Below are positions 17,563 through 28,000 of a stretch of 64,000 bases of DNA, in pieces. Within the stretch, counting starts at the first letter, position 1. The number at the start of each line of letters is the position of its first letter. The stretch comes from Pseudomonas soli (GTDB taxonomy: Bacteria > Pseudomonadota > Gammaproteobacteria > Pseudomonadales > Pseudomonadaceae): contig NZ_FOEQ01000001.1 of the NCBI RefSeq assembly GCF_900110655.1, forward strand, positions 1 through 64,000, given 5' to 3'. Made by a program: the position numbers and the translations under genes. Below the pieces are notes generated by a model. It was not told the DNA's origin, ran no database searches, and worked only from the letters and a program-made list of their open reading frames with translations.

Positions 17563-19125
17563 TCAGTGCTTGCTGGCACCGGCGGCGCCGATACCGGTCA
17601 TGGAGCGGATGAACTGGGCCAGGTAGCGCCCACGCTCTTCGTGCGCCCGCTGCGAGCCGTCGGTGACCGAGAAGGCCCAGGCCGCGAGGAAGGCCAGCGA
17701 CATGGAGAACAGTGCCGGGTTGCTGTAGGGGAACAGCGCCCGTTCGTTGTGCAGCACGTTGACCCACACCGCCGGGCCCAGCACCACCAGCACGATCGCC
17801 GAGACCAGCCCGGCCAGGCTGCCGCCCACCGCGCCACGGGTGGTCAGGCCCTTCCAGAACATCGAGAGCAGCAGCACCGGGAAGTTGACCGAGGCGGCCA
17901 CCGCCAGCACCAGGCCTGAGAGGAAGGCGATGTTCTGCGACTCGAACAGCAGCCCCAGCAGCACCGCGAACAGGCCGATCCCCAAGGTGGCCAGGCGCGA
18001 TACGCGCATTTCTTCCTGTTCGCTGGCCTGGCCCTTGCGCACCACGCAGGCGTACAGGTCGTGGGATACCGCCGAGGCGCCGGACAGCGCAAGGCCGGCG
18101 ACCACGGCGAGGATGGTGGCGAAGGCCACCGCCGAGATGAAGCCGAGGAACAGGTTGCCGCCCACCGCCTGGGCCAGGTGCACGGCGACCATGTTGCCGC
18201 CGCCGATGATCGCCCCGGTGGCGTCGCGGTAGGACGGCTCGGTACCGACCATGACGATGGCGCCGAAGCCGATGACGATCAGCAGCAGATAGAAGTAGCC
18301 GATGAAGCCGGTGGCGTAGAACACGCTCTTGCGCGCTTCCTTGGCGTCGCTGACGGTGAAGAAGCGCATGAGGATATGCGGCAGGCCGGCAGTGCCGAAC
18401 ATCATGCCCAGGCCCAGGGAAATGGCATCCACCGGGTTGGACAGCAGCGCGCCCGGCGCCATGATCGCCTGGCCCTTGGCGTGCACGGCCACGGCGCTGG
18501 CGAACATTGCCTCGCTGCTGAAGCCGAAATGCCTGAGCACCATGAACGCCATGAAGGTGGTGCCGGAGAGCAGCATCACCGCCTTGATGATCTGCACCCA
18601 GGTGGTGGCGAGCATGCCGCCGAAGGTGACGTACAGCACCATCAGCGCACCCACCAGCATCACCGCGTACAGGTAGTTGATGCCGAACAGCAGCTCGATC
18701 AGCTTGCCGGCGCCGACCATCTGCGCCACCAGGTACATCAGCGCCACGGCCAGGGTGCCGAAGGCCGAGGTCAGGCGCACCGGGGCCTGGGCCAGGCGGT
18801 AGGAGACCACGTCGGCGAAAGTGTACTTGCCCAGGTTGCGCAGGCGTTCGGCGATCAGGAACAGGATGATCGGCCAACCGGCCAGCACGCCCAGGGCATA
18901 CAGCAGGCCGTCGTAGCCGTTCATGAACATCATCGCGGAGATGCCCAGGAAGGACGCGGCGCTGATCATGTCGCCGGCGATCGCCAGGCCGTTCTGCATG
19001 CCGGTGAGGCCGCCGCCGGCGGTGTAGAAGTCGCTGGCCGAGCGGGTACGCAGGGCGGCCCAGCGGGTCACCAGCAAGGTGAAGCAGACGAACACCAGGA
19101 ACATCGAGATGGCGGTCCAGTTCAT
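17563..19125 (-). CDS. phaJ: Sodium:solute symporter for phenylacetate (ActP/PhaJ-like)
   Basis: A 520-aa transporter of the SSS family with about 13 membrane segments. [33 protein letters not shown] near the start and [11 protein letters not shown] later are characteristic of the ActP acetate-permease subgroup. In P. putida the equivalent gene in this position encodes the phenylacetate permease. Start MNWTAISM was chosen because its ATG overlaps the TGA of the DUF485 gene by four bases. The pairing with a DUF485 protein is the same as in actP-yjcH. Confidence 0.92.
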   Translation of the reverse strand: MNWTAISMFLVFVCFTLLVTRWAALRTRSASDFYTAGGGLTGMQNGLAIAGDMISAASFLGISAMMFMNGYDGLLYALGVLAGWPIILFLIAERLRNLGKYTFADVVSYRLAQAPVRLTSAFGTLAVALMYLVAQMVGAGKLIELLFGINYLYAVMLVGALMVLYVTFGGMLATTWVQIIKAVMLLSGTTFMAFMVLRHFGFSSEAMFASAVAVHAKGQAIMAPGALLSNPVDAISLGLGMMFGTAGLPHILMRFFTVSDAKEARKSVFYATGFIGYFYLLLIVIGFGAIVMVGTEPSYRDATGAIIGGGNMVAVHLAQAVGGNLFLGFISAVAFATILAVVAGLALSGASAVSHDLYACVVRKGQASEQEEMRVSRLATLGIGLFAVLLGLLFESQNIAFLSGLVLAVAASVNFPVLLLSMFWKGLTTRGAVGGSLAGLVSAIVLVVLGPAVWVNVLHNERALFPYSNPALFSMSLAFLAAWAFSVTDGSQRAHEERGRYLAQFIRSMTGIGAAGASKH

Positions 19126-19430
19126 CGCGCGCACTCCTGCTTGACCACTTCGTTGAGCGGGTCGATGACGCGGTTGGCGCGGTGCATGTAGATGCCGGTG
19201 AGGGCGAAGGACAGCAGCACCATCAACACGCCCACCAGCATGCCGACGCTGGTCACCCCGCCGCTGAGGGACTGGCCGAGCACGCCCGGGGCGAAGGCCA
19301 CCAGCAGGACGAAGCCGTAATAGGCGACAAACATGGTCAGGGTCAGGCTGCCGTTGAGGCGGCGCTTGCGCTTGATCAGTTGCACGAAGGCGGGGTGGTT
19401 GCTGATGGTTTCGATGTGTTCGGGTGTCAT
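19122..19430 (-). CDS. DUF485 membrane protein, symporter partner
   Basis: A 102-aa membrane protein of the DUF485 (YjcH) family with two membrane segments, after the conserved [20 protein letters not shown] start and including [14 protein letters not shown]. It is found directly upstream of ActP-like symporters, here with a 4-bp overlap. It is thought to act as an accessory to the symporter, but the mechanism is not known. Confidence 0.9.
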   Translation of the reverse strand: MTPEHIETISNHPAFVQLIKRKRRLNGSLTLTMFVAYYGFVLLVAFAPGVLGQSLSGGVTSVGMLVGVLMVLLSFALTGIYMHRANRVIDPLNEVVKQECAR

Positions 19431-19489
19431 GGGAGCGTTCTCTCTGGCTGTTGTAATTGTTTTTCAGGTCACGCGGGTGTTGCCGAGGG

Positions 19490-19517
19490 CTTCATCGCTG
19501 GCAAGCCAGCGATGAAG
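19490..19517. repeat. REP-like perfect hairpin
   Basis: A 13-bp perfect inverted repeat (arms CTTCATCGCTGGC and GCCAGCGATGAAG, 2-base loop) sits between the end of paaE and the start of the DUF485 gene. The TCGCTGGCAAGCCAGC core is typical of Pseudomonas REP-derived elements. It may limit read-through from paaABCDE into the transport genes. Confidence 0.7.
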
Positions 19518-19528
19518 GCAATGCGGTC

Positions 19529-20605
19529 TCAAAGCTGATCGAAGTCGAGCACCACCTTGTCGCTCAGCGGGTAGGTCTGGCACGACAGCACATACCCGGC
19601 GGCCACTTCGTAGTCTTCCAGGGCATGGTTGCTGTCCATCTCCACCTCGCCCTCGATCACCTTGCACTTGCAGGTCGAGCACACCCCGGCCTTGCACGAG
19701 TACGGCAGCTCGGCGCCGATGGCATTGCCGGCGTCGAGCACGCTGCGGGTGTTGCGCGGCAGGTCGAAGGCCAGGGCGCGGCCATCGCTGATCACGGTCA
19801 CCTGGCTGACTGCCGAATCCAGCTCGCGGGCCGCTTCACGGGCCTCGCGGCGGGCTTCGCTGCCGGTGGCGGCGAACAGTTCATAGTGGATGCGCGCCTT
19901 GTCCATGCCGTTGGCCTGCAGGCTGTCGCGCACGGTTTCGGTCATCGCCTGGGGGCCGCAGATGAAGGCGGCATCGAGTGAGGTCACGTCGAGCCAGCGG
20001 GAGAACAGCTGGCCGCACTTGTCGGCGTCGATGCGGCCGTTGTACAGGTCGACGTCCTGTTGCTCGCGGCTGAACACGAAGATCAGGTTGAGGCGCTCGA
20101 GGTACTGGTTCTTCAGGTCCTCGAGGCGGTCGCGGAACAGCGCGCTGTTGCTGGCGCGGTTGCCGTACAGCAAGGTGAAGCGGCTGTCTGGTTCAGTGGC
20201 CAGCGTGGTGGCGACCAGCGACAGGAGCGGAGTGATGCCGCTGCCTGCGGCCACGCCCAGGTAGTTGCCCCGGCGCGTCGGCTCCAGTGGCACGAAGAAG
20301 TTGCCCGACGGAGGCATCACCTCCAATTGCTGGCCGGCCTTGAGCACTTCGTTGGCGAAGGCCGAGAAACGACCGCCCGGCACGCGCTTGACCGCCACGC
20401 GCAGCTCGCCATCCTGCACTGCGCTGCAGATCGAATAGGAGCGGCGCACTTCCTCGTCGTCGAGCTGGGTACGCATGACCAGGTACTGGCCCTGGGTGAA
20501 ACGGAACTCATCGCGCAGGTGCGCGGGCACGTCGAAGGCGATGGACACCGCGTCGCGGGTCTCCTGGCGCACTTGCTTGATGGTCAGGCTGTGAAACTGG
20601 CTCAT
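19529..20605 (-). CDS. paaE: PaaE: phenylacetyl-CoA epoxidase reductase subunit
   Basis: A 358-aa electron-transfer subunit. FAD-binding RRSYSICSA and NAD-binding GSGITPLLSL lie in the ferredoxin-reductase part. A plant-type 2Fe-2S domain is at the C-terminus, with cysteines in CKAGVCSTCKCKV and a final Cys in YVLSCQTYP. It passes electrons from NADPH to the PaaA di-iron centre. The start MSQFHSLT has GGAGA-type sequence upstream and is the usual PaaE start. Last gene of paaABCDE. Confidence 0.96.
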   Translation of the reverse strand: MSQFHSLTIKQVRQETRDAVSIAFDVPAHLRDEFRFTQGQYLVMRTQLDDEEVRRSYSICSAVQDGELRVAVKRVPGGRFSAFANEVLKAGQQLEVMPPSGNFFVPLEPTRRGNYLGVAAGSGITPLLSLVATTLATEPDSRFTLLYGNRASNSALFRDRLEDLKNQYLERLNLIFVFSREQQDVDLYNGRIDADKCGQLFSRWLDVTSLDAAFICGPQAMTETVRDSLQANGMDKARIHYELFAATGSEARREAREAARELDSAVSQVTVISDGRALAFDLPRNTRSVLDAGNAIGAELPYSCKAGVCSTCKCKVIEGEVEMDSNHALEDYEVAAGYVLSCQTYPLSDKVVLDFDQL

Positions 20606-20620
20606 GGCATTCTCCACGGC

Positions 20621-21145
20621 TCAAAGGCATTTGAAATAGTCGAACGGTTCCAGGCAGGCGCGGCAGCGGTACAGGGCCTTGCAGGCGGTGGAGCCAAACT
20701 GGCTGAGCAGTTCGGTATCGGCGCTGCCGCACTGCGGGCAACACACGCTGGGTGCCGCACCGCGCAGGTTGGCGCTGCCCTCGGGTGGGGCGATGCCGTA
20801 GGCGCGCAGCCGCTCACGGCCTTGCGCACTGATCCAGTCAGTGCTCCATGCCGGGGTGAAACGACGCTCCAGCGCAGGCTCAGCGAAACCGGCCTGTTCC
20901 AGGGCCTGGCGAATGTCACTCTCGATCACCTCGGTGGCCGGGCAGCCAGAGTAGGTCGGGGTGACCACCAGGTGCAGGTGGCCGGCGCGCCAGTCGAGGT
21001 CGCGTACGACACCCAGGTCGACCACGCTGACCACTGGCACTTCCGGGTCCATCACCTCGGCCAGTACCGCCCAGGCCCGGCTCAGGTCGCCATCGCGCAA
21101 GGCCCTGGCGCCGCGGTCGCCGGCGATCAGCTCACCAGGTCGCAT
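20621..21145 (-). CDS. paaD: PaaD: epoxidase maturation (MIP18/SufT-like) protein
   Basis: A 174-aa DUF59/MIP18-family protein with EVMDPEVPVVSVVDLGVVRDL near the N-terminus and the SGCPATEVI cysteine motif. The C-terminal zinc-ribbon part is CPQCGSAD plus CRACLEPFDYFKC, as in PaaD. It is thought to help Fe-S assembly in the epoxidase reductase. The start MRPGELIAGD overlaps the end of paaC by 14 bp. Confidence 0.94.
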   Translation of the reverse strand: MRPGELIAGDRGARALRDGDLSRAWAVLAEVMDPEVPVVSVVDLGVVRDLDWRAGHLHLVVTPTYSGCPATEVIESDIRQALEQAGFAEPALERRFTPAWSTDWISAQGRERLRAYGIAPPEGSANLRGAAPSVCCPQCGSADTELLSQFGSTACKALYRCRACLEPFDYFKCL

Positions 21146-21890
21146 CGGGGTAGGCTCGCGGCAGGCACTGCATTTCAGCCAGCAGCAGGCCGAGGTGTTC
21201 GCTGTGCAGGCCCTTGCGCCCGTCCAGGTAGAAGTGGCTGGCGGCCTTGGGCAGGGGCAGGTCGACCGAGGCGAAGATGGCCGTGACGGTGTTCAGCCAG
21301 TGCTGGGCGATCCGCGCCGGATCGGCGCCGACACCGGCATTGGCCAGCTGGACTTCGCCGTCGTTGGCCACGCTCAATTCGACCGTGAAGCGCCACAGTG
21401 TCGGGATGGCTTCGAGCATGCGCCGACGGCTTTCATCAGTGCCGCCGCCCAGGCGCTGCACCCATTCGCCGGAGCGGCGCAGGTGGTAGGTGACTTCTTT
21501 CAGGGCCTTGGCGGCGATGCCGGCGATGCGTTCATCGCGCGAGGCGCCGAGCGCTTCAAGCGTGGCGTGGTGCCAGGCGTCGTAGAGGAACTGCTTGAGC
21601 ATGGTGACGGCGTAGTCGCCGTTGGGTTGTTCGACCAGCAGCAGGTTGCGGTAGGCGCGCTCGTCGCGGCGGAACGCCAGGGCATCGGCGTCGCGGCCGT
21701 CGTCCAACAGTTCGGCGGCATAGTCCAGCCAGTTGCGCGCCTGGCCCACCAGGTCGAGGCCGACGTTCATCAGCGCCAGTTCTTCTTCCAGCGCCGGCGC
21801 CTTGCCGCACCACTCGCACAGGCGCTGGCCCTGGACCAGGGCGCTGTCGCCGAGCAGCAGCAGGTATTGGATGAGTGCTTGCTTGTGCAT
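21132..21890 (-). CDS. paaC: PaaC: phenylacetyl-CoA epoxidase structural subunit
   Basis: A 252-aa ferritin-like helical subunit, structurally related to PaaA but without a complete di-iron site, which forms the stable PaaAC core. Family features include LLLGDSALVQGQRLCEWCGKAP, LMNVGLDLVGQARNWLDY, and KEVTYHLRRSGEWVQRLGGG. The start MHKQALIQYL was chosen by family length and lies 8 bp after the paaB stop codon. Confidence 0.95.
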   Translation of the reverse strand: MHKQALIQYLLLLGDSALVQGQRLCEWCGKAPALEEELALMNVGLDLVGQARNWLDYAAELLDDGRDADALAFRRDERAYRNLLLVEQPNGDYAVTMLKQFLYDAWHHATLEALGASRDERIAGIAAKALKEVTYHLRRSGEWVQRLGGGTDESRRRMLEAIPTLWRFTVELSVANDGEVQLANAGVGADPARIAQHWLNTVTAIFASVDLPLPKAASHFYLDGRKGLHSEHLGLLLAEMQCLPRAYPDATW

Positions 21891-21898
21891 GGCGGGCC

Positions 21899-22180
21899 TC
21901 ACATGTGTCCGACTTCGGCGGGCAGCTCGTAGAAGCTGGCATGGCGGTAGACCTTGTCGTCCGCCGGGGCGAACAGTGGGTCCTTCTCGTCGGGCGAAGA
22001 GGCGGTGATCAGCGCCGAGGGCACCACCCACAGGCTCACGCCTTCGCTGCGGCGGGTGTACAGCTCGCGGGCGTTCTCAATGGCCATGGCGGCGTCGGCG
22101 GCATGCACGCTGCCGACGTGCTTGTGGTTCAGGCCGTGCTTGCTGCGCACGAATACTTCGTAGAGGGTCCAGTCAGACAT
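21899..22180 (-). CDS. paaB: PaaB: phenylacetyl-CoA epoxidase subunit
   Basis: A 93-aa subunit starting MSDWTLYEVFVRSKHGLNHK, which is the invariant beginning of PaaB. It bridges PaaAC dimers in the epoxidase complex. It contains AENARELYTRR-type and SLWVVPS motifs. The start is 26 bp after the paaA stop. Confidence 0.95.
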   Translation of the reverse strand: MSDWTLYEVFVRSKHGLNHKHVGSVHAADAAMAIENARELYTRRSEGVSLWVVPSALITASSPDEKDPLFAPADDKVYRHASFYELPAEVGHM

Positions 22181-22206
22181 GCTCGATCTCCGCATCGATG
22201 GCCGCT

Positions 22207-23196
22207 TCAGGCGGCGTTCTTGTTGTGTTGCTTGCGCGCATAGGCCACGGCGGCCTCGCGTACCCAGGCGCCGTCTTCGATGGCCTTGCGGCGGGTGGCG
22301 ACGCGCTCCTGGTTGCATGGGCCGTTGCCCTTGAGCACCTCGTAGAACTCTTCCCACTGGATCTGGCCGAAGTCGTAATGGCCGCGTTCGGCGTTCCACC
22401 TGAGCTCAGGGTCGGGAGCGGTGCAGCCGAGCAGTTCCAGCTGCGGCACGGTCTGGTCGATGAAGCGCTGGCGCAGTTCGTCGTTGCTCTGGCGCTTGAT
22501 CTTCCAGGCCATGGATTGCGCGCTATTGGGCGAATGTTCGTCGCTGGGGCCGAACATCATCAGCGCCGGCCACCACAGGCGGTCGATGGCGTCCTGGACC
22601 ATGTCCTTCTGCGCCTGGGTACCGTGGCGCATCATGGTCAGCAGCAGTTCGTAGCCCTGGCGCTGGTGGAAGCTTTCTTCCTTGCAGATGCGGATCATGG
22701 CGCGGGAGTAGGGGCCGTAGGAGGTGCGCTGCAGCACCACCTGGTTGACGATCGCCGCGCCGTCCACCAGCCAGCCGACCGCGCCCATGTCGGCCCAGCT
22801 CAGGGTCGGGTAGTTGAAGATGCTCGAGTACTTGGCCTTGCCGCTGTGCAGCTTGGCGATCTCTTGGTCGCGGTCGGCGCCAAGGGTTTCCATGGCGCTG
22901 TACAGGTACAGACCGTGGCCGGCCTCGTCCTGGATCTTGGCCATCAACTGCAGCTTGCGCTTGAGCGAAGGGGCGCGAGTGACCCAGTTGCCTTCCGGGA
23001 GCATGCCGACGATCTCGGAATGGGCGTGCTGGGAAATCTGGCGGATGAGCGTCTGGCGGTAGGCCTCGGGCATCCAGTTCTTGGCTTCGATCTTGATCTC
23101 GGCGTCGATCTTCTCCTGGAAGGCGCGCTCTTCGGGCGACATCTCTTCCAGGGTCTTCAGGCGCTTGACGCCGGTTTCTACGAGCTGTGCGTACAT
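22207..23196 (-). CDS. paaA: PaaA: phenylacetyl-CoA epoxidase catalytic subunit
   Basis: The 329-aa catalytic alpha subunit that epoxidises the ring of phenylacetyl-CoA at a di-iron centre. Iron-ligand motifs are visible: [15 protein letters not shown] and [13 protein letters not shown] (two ExxH motifs). First gene of paaABCDE. The start [13 protein letters not shown] was chosen by family convention. Upstream is a palindromic control region (23242-23304). Confidence 0.97.
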   Translation of the reverse strand: MYAQLVETGVKRLKTLEEMSPEERAFQEKIDAEIKIEAKNWMPEAYRQTLIRQISQHAHSEIVGMLPEGNWVTRAPSLKRKLQLMAKIQDEAGHGLYLYSAMETLGADRDQEIAKLHSGKAKYSSIFNYPTLSWADMGAVGWLVDGAAIVNQVVLQRTSYGPYSRAMIRICKEESFHQRQGYELLLTMMRHGTQAQKDMVQDAIDRLWWPALMMFGPSDEHSPNSAQSMAWKIKRQSNDELRQRFIDQTVPQLELLGCTAPDPELRWNAERGHYDFGQIQWEEFYEVLKGNGPCNQERVATRRKAIEDGAWVREAAVAYARKQHNKNAA

Positions 23197-23241
23197 GGTC
23201 GTGCTCCCGCTGATGGGCTGCTTGGGGCGTGGGTCATTTAT

Positions 23242-23304
23242 AAGCGATACAAAACACAACATCAAACAGTATTTGATGTATCAAATAAGATTTGTGTATC
23301 GCTT
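23242..23304. promoter_or_regulatory. Palindromic operator region upstream of paaA
   Basis: Two perfect 10-bp arms, AAGCGATACA (23242-23251) and TGTATCGCTT (23295-23304), flank an inner palindrome TATTTGA-TGTA-TCAAATA (23270-23287). The same GCGATACA word occurs upstream of paaF (29688-29695) and of paaY (29855-29862). PaaX is a GntR-like repressor that binds inverted repeats and releases them on phenylacetyl-CoA, so this is the best candidate for its binding site. That assignment is inference. Confidence 0.65.
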
Positions 23305-23329
23305 TCGCATGAGTTGGCCGGGCGTGGCA

Positions 23330-23348
23330 GCGGGCTTGCCCCGCGATA
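23330..23348 (+). repeat. REP element (19-bp core)
   Basis: The 19-bp sequence GCGGGCTTGCCCCGCGATA is a putida-type REP core. Its exact reverse complement occurs at 29749-29767, so the paaK-to-paaF block is flanked by an inverted pair. Confidence 0.75.
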
Positions 23349-23362
23349 ACGTTCGGCCAGGC

Positions 23363-23395
23363 GAAAAAAAGCCCCGGAACTTGGCCGGGGCTTTC
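23363..23395 (-). terminator. Intrinsic terminator after paaK
   Basis: Stem arms AGCCCCGG (23370-23377) and CCGGGGCT (23385-23392) with a 7-base loop. Read on the minus strand, a run of seven T follows the stem. It lies 17 bp after the paaK stop codon and separates paaFGHIJK from the paaA promoter. Confidence 0.85.
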
Positions 23396-23411
23396 CAGGA
23401 ACCGCTATCGG

Positions 23412-24731
23412 TCAGCTGGCCAGGCGCTTGTCATACACATGACAGGCCTTGCCTTCCGAGCGTTTCAGCGTGCCGCACGGCTGCAACTGGATCTGCGTGC
23501 TGATGCCGATGTAGGTCTTGATCTGCTTCGCCAGTTCACCCACCACTTGCTTGCGCTGGCCCTCGTCGAGGTACTGGCTGTCGCTGCGCAGTTCAACATG
23601 CACCTCGACGCTGTCGAGATTTCCATTACGATACAGGTGGATCTCATATAGCTCGGAAAGCTGTTTTATCTTGAGTACCTGTTCCTCGATCTGCGTCGGG
23701 AACACATTGACCCCGCGAATGATCAGCATGTCGTCGCTGCGCCCGGTGATCTTGCCGATGCGCCGCATCGGCCGCGCCGTGCCCGGCAGCAGGCGGGTGA
23801 GGTCGCGGGTGCGGTAGCGCACCATCGGCAACGCCTCCTTGCTCAGCGAGGTGAACACCAGCTCGCCGAGCTGGCCGTCCGGCAGCACCTGGCCTGTGAC
23901 CGGGTCGATGATCTCGGGGTAGAAATGGTCTTCCCAGATGGTCGGGCCGTCCTTGGTCTCGATGCACTCCATGGCCACGCCCGGGCCCATGATTTCCGAC
24001 AGCCCGTAGATATCCAGGGCGTCGATGCCCAGGCGCTGCTCGATGGCGCGGCGCAGTTCGTCGGTCCAGGGTTCGGCGCCGAAGATGCCCAGGCGCAGCT
24101 TGAGGTCGTGCGGGTCGATGCCCTGGCGCTCGATCTCGTCGGCGAGGTTGAGCATGTACGAGGGGGTGACCATGATGATGTCCGGCTGGAAGTCGCGGAT
24201 CAGCTGCACCTGCTTCTCGGTCTGGCCGCCGGACATGGGGATCACCGTGCAGCCCAGGCGCTCGGCGCCGTAGTGCGCGCCCAGGCCGCCGGTGAACAGG
24301 CCGTAGCCGTAGGAGACATGCACCTTGTCGCCGCGGCGCCCGCCGGCGGCGCGAATCGAGCGCGCCACCACGTTGGCCCAGGTGTCGATGTCGTTCTGGG
24401 TGTAGCCGACCACCGTCGGCTTGCCGGTGGTGCCGCTGGAGGCGTGCAGGCGCACCACCTGGTCCTGGGGCACGGCAAACATGCCGTAGGGGTAGTTGTC
24501 GCGCAGGTCGTTCTTGCCGGTGAAGGGGAAGCGGGCCAGGTCCTCCAGCGATTTCAGGTCGTCGGGATGGGCGCCACAGGCGTCGAAGCGCTGGCGGTAC
24601 AGCGGCACATTGGCGTAGGCGTGGTTCAGGCTCCAGCGCAGGCGCTCCAGCTGGTGCTGGCGCAGTGCGTCGAGGCTGGCGGTTTCCATCGGGTCGAGCA
24701 GGGCGCGGTCGGCATCGTGGTAGAGATTCAT
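23412..24731 (-). CDS. paaK: PaaK: phenylacetate-CoA ligase
   Basis: The 439-aa AMP-forming ligase that activates phenylacetate to its CoA thioester, the first step of the pathway. The adenylation P-loop is LHASSGTTGKPTVVGYT, followed by SYGYGLFTGGLGAHYG, SEIMGPGVAMEC, YRTRDLTRLLPGTARPM and GRSDDMLIIRGVNVFPTQIE, all diagnostic of PaaK. The start MNLYHDADRA was chosen by family length. Last gene of paaFGHIJK. Confidence 0.97.
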   Translation of the reverse strand: MNLYHDADRALLDPMETASLDALRQHQLERLRWSLNHAYANVPLYRQRFDACGAHPDDLKSLEDLARFPFTGKNDLRDNYPYGMFAVPQDQVVRLHASSGTTGKPTVVGYTQNDIDTWANVVARSIRAAGGRRGDKVHVSYGYGLFTGGLGAHYGAERLGCTVIPMSGGQTEKQVQLIRDFQPDIIMVTPSYMLNLADEIERQGIDPHDLKLRLGIFGAEPWTDELRRAIEQRLGIDALDIYGLSEIMGPGVAMECIETKDGPTIWEDHFYPEIIDPVTGQVLPDGQLGELVFTSLSKEALPMVRYRTRDLTRLLPGTARPMRRIGKITGRSDDMLIIRGVNVFPTQIEEQVLKIKQLSELYEIHLYRNGNLDSVEVHVELRSDSQYLDEGQRKQVVGELAKQIKTYIGISTQIQLQPCGTLKRSEGKACHVYDKRLAS

Positions 24732-24825
24732 GGTTTCACTCGAGTTGTTCTTGTCGTGGGCCGGGGCCCTGAGTGTCATGGCAGGCAGCATACTGCCCGC
24801 GTCGCGTGGCGTCTCTGGCGGCTGA

Positions 24826-26038
<1,213 letters not shown>

Positions 26039-26046
<8 letters not shown>

Positions 26047-26488
26047 TTGAAGTCTCCGGCGACAGCACGGTGCCGCGCACTTTGTAGGATTTGCCGTGGA
26101 ACAGGGCGATCAGCTCGCCCTGCTGGTTCTCGATGCGCACGTCGTAGTTGCCGGTGCGGCCTTTGCGGCTTTGTTCGCTGGCGCTGGCCTGCAGGCGGTC
26201 GCCGAGCCGCGCCGGGGCCACATAGTCGATGCTGCAACCCAGGGCCACGGCCGCTTCATCGTAGCTGTTGCAGGCGAAGGCGAAGGCCGAATCGGCCAGG
26301 GCGAACAGGTAGCCGCCATGGCAGGTGCCGTGGCCCTGGATCATGTCGGCGCGCACGGTCATGCCCAGGCGGGCGCTGCCGGGGCCGGCTTCGAGCAGCT
26401 CGATGCCCAGGCCCTGGCTGGCGGCGTCACGGCCGAACATGGCCTCGGCGCAGGCGCGGGCCAAAGCGTGTGTGGATTGATCAGCCAT
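26039..26488 (-). CDS. paaI: PaaI: hot-dog acyl-CoA thioesterase
   Basis: A 149-aa single-domain hot-dog thioesterase with the family motif [21 protein letters not shown] (the catalytic Asp being in LADSAF). It hydrolyses dead-end hydroxyphenylacetyl-CoA thioesters, rescuing CoA. It overlaps paaH and paaJ by 8 bp at each end, so translation is coupled. Confidence 0.95.
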
Positions 26489-27998
26489 GCAGGCGGCCTC
26501 CTTCGGCGTGGGTGCGGCGCAGCAACAGGGACGGCCGGTAACGTTCCTCGCCGTAGCTGCGTTGCAGGTTGTCGAGCACGTTCAGGGTGTAGCCGATGCC
26601 CAGCTGGTCGGCCCAGGCCAGCGGGCCGCGCGGGTAGTTGACCCCGGCGCGCATCGCCAGGTCGATGTCGCCGGGGGTGGCGACGCCTTGCAGCACGGCG
26701 TCGGCGGCTTCGTTGGCGAGCATGGCCACGGTGCGCAGCACCACCAGGCCGGGCAGGTCGGCCACCTGGCAGGCGCTCAGGCCGGCCCGGGCAAGCAGGG
26801 CGACGGCCTGGTCCAGGGCCACGGCGCCGCATTCGGCGCCGTGGCTGATGGCCAGGCGCGGGGCGCTGGCGTAGTCCAGGGCCAGGTCCAGCAGCACCAG
26901 GTTGCGCAAGCCGTCCTCGCGGGCGCGCTGGCTGGCCAGGCGGCCATCGGACAACGCCAGGGTGGCATCTCCCACACGGAGCAGGCCGGTGCCGGCGCGT
27001 TCGGTGACGCCGACACCATTGGCGCGCAAGCGCTCGACCAGGGGCTGCAGGGCACCCAGGTCACCCTCCACCGTGCAGCGTTTGACAGACGTCTGACTGG
27101 TGAGCGTTGCGGGCTCTGGCCGCTCGGTACCTTCGGTGTAGCTGTAGAAGCCTTGGCCGGTCTTGCGCCCGAGCCGTCCTGCGTCGACCAGCTCTTTCTG
27201 CACCAGCGACGGCTGAAAGCGGAAATCGCCATAGAAGGCTTCGAACACCGAGCAGGTCACCGCGTAGTTGACGTCGTGGCCGATCAAGTCGGTGAGTTCG
27301 AATGCGCCCATGCGAAAGCCCCCGGCATCGCGCAGCAGGGCATCGAGGGTGGCGCAGTCGGCGGCGCCTTCCTGCAGCAGGCGCAGGCTTTCGGCATAGA
27401 AGGGCCGGGCCACGCGGTTGACGATAAAGCCCGGCGTCGAACGGGCATGCACCGGTTGCTTGCCCCAGGCGCGGGCGGTGTCGTAAAGCGTGGCCGCCAG
27501 GCTCGGCGCGGTGGCCAGCCCGGAGACGACCTCCACCAGCGCCATCAAGGGCGCCGGGTTGAAGAAGTGCATGCCAATGACCCGCTCCGGGTGTTTGAGC
27601 CCGGCGGCGAGGCTGGTGATCGACAGCGAGGAAGTGTTGCTGGCCAGGATGCAGTCCGTGGCGCACAGGCCTTCAAGCCGACGCAGCAGGTCCTGTTTGA
27701 CAGGCAGTTGTTCGACGATGGCTTCGATCACCAGATGGGCGTCGGCCAGGGCGTCGAGGGTATCCACCGGTTGCAGCCGGTCGCGGATCACGCTGCGGCT
27801 GTCAGGCGCAAGCTTGCCTTTTTCCACCTGCCGGCCGAGCAGGCGATCGATGCCTTCGATCGCCTGCTCGGCGGCGCCGGGGCGCGTATCGTAGAGGCGC
27901 ACGGGATGGCCGGCCTGGGCCGCCACCTGGGCGATGCCGGCCCCCATGGCGCCTGCGCCGATCACTGCCACCAGGGCGTCATTGTCGAGTGCGGCCAT
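26481..27998 (-). CDS. paaH: PaaH: 3-hydroxyadipyl-CoA dehydrogenase
   Basis: A 505-aa NAD-dependent dehydrogenase. The N-terminal Rossmann motif is AVIGAGAMGAGIAQVAAQAG, with SNTSSLSIT and the catalytic His in GMHFFNPAPLMALVEV. Two 3HCDH C-terminal domains follow, the second one containing GVNYPRGPLAWADQLG. It oxidises 3-hydroxyadipyl-CoA to 3-oxoadipyl-CoA. Two bases separate it from paaG. Confidence 0.96.
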   Translation of the reverse strand: MAALDNDALVAVIGAGAMGAGIAQVAAQAGHPVRLYDTRPGAAEQAIEGIDRLLGRQVEKGKLAPDSRSVIRDRLQPVDTLDALADAHLVIEAIVEQLPVKQDLLRRLEGLCATDCILASNTSSLSITSLAAGLKHPERVIGMHFFNPAPLMALVEVVSGLATAPSLAATLYDTARAWGKQPVHARSTPGFIVNRVARPFYAESLRLLQEGAADCATLDALLRDAGGFRMGAFELTDLIGHDVNYAVTCSVFEAFYGDFRFQPSLVQKELVDAGRLGRKTGQGFYSYTEGTERPEPATLTSQTSVKRCTVEGDLGALQPLVERLRANGVGVTERAGTGLLRVGDATLALSDGRLASQRAREDGLRNLVLLDLALDYASAPRLAISHGAECGAVALDQAVALLARAGLSACQVADLPGLVVLRTVAMLANEAADAVLQGVATPGDIDLAMRAGVNYPRGPLAWADQLGIGYTLNVLDNLQRSYGEERYRPSLLLRRTHAEGGRLHG

Positions 27999-28000
27999 GA

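Noticed and set aside
16295..18877. An 860-codon minus-strand frame
   Set aside because: Only the last 410 codons (from 17527) make a real OprD porin; the upstream part is an out-of-frame shadow of the symporter gene.
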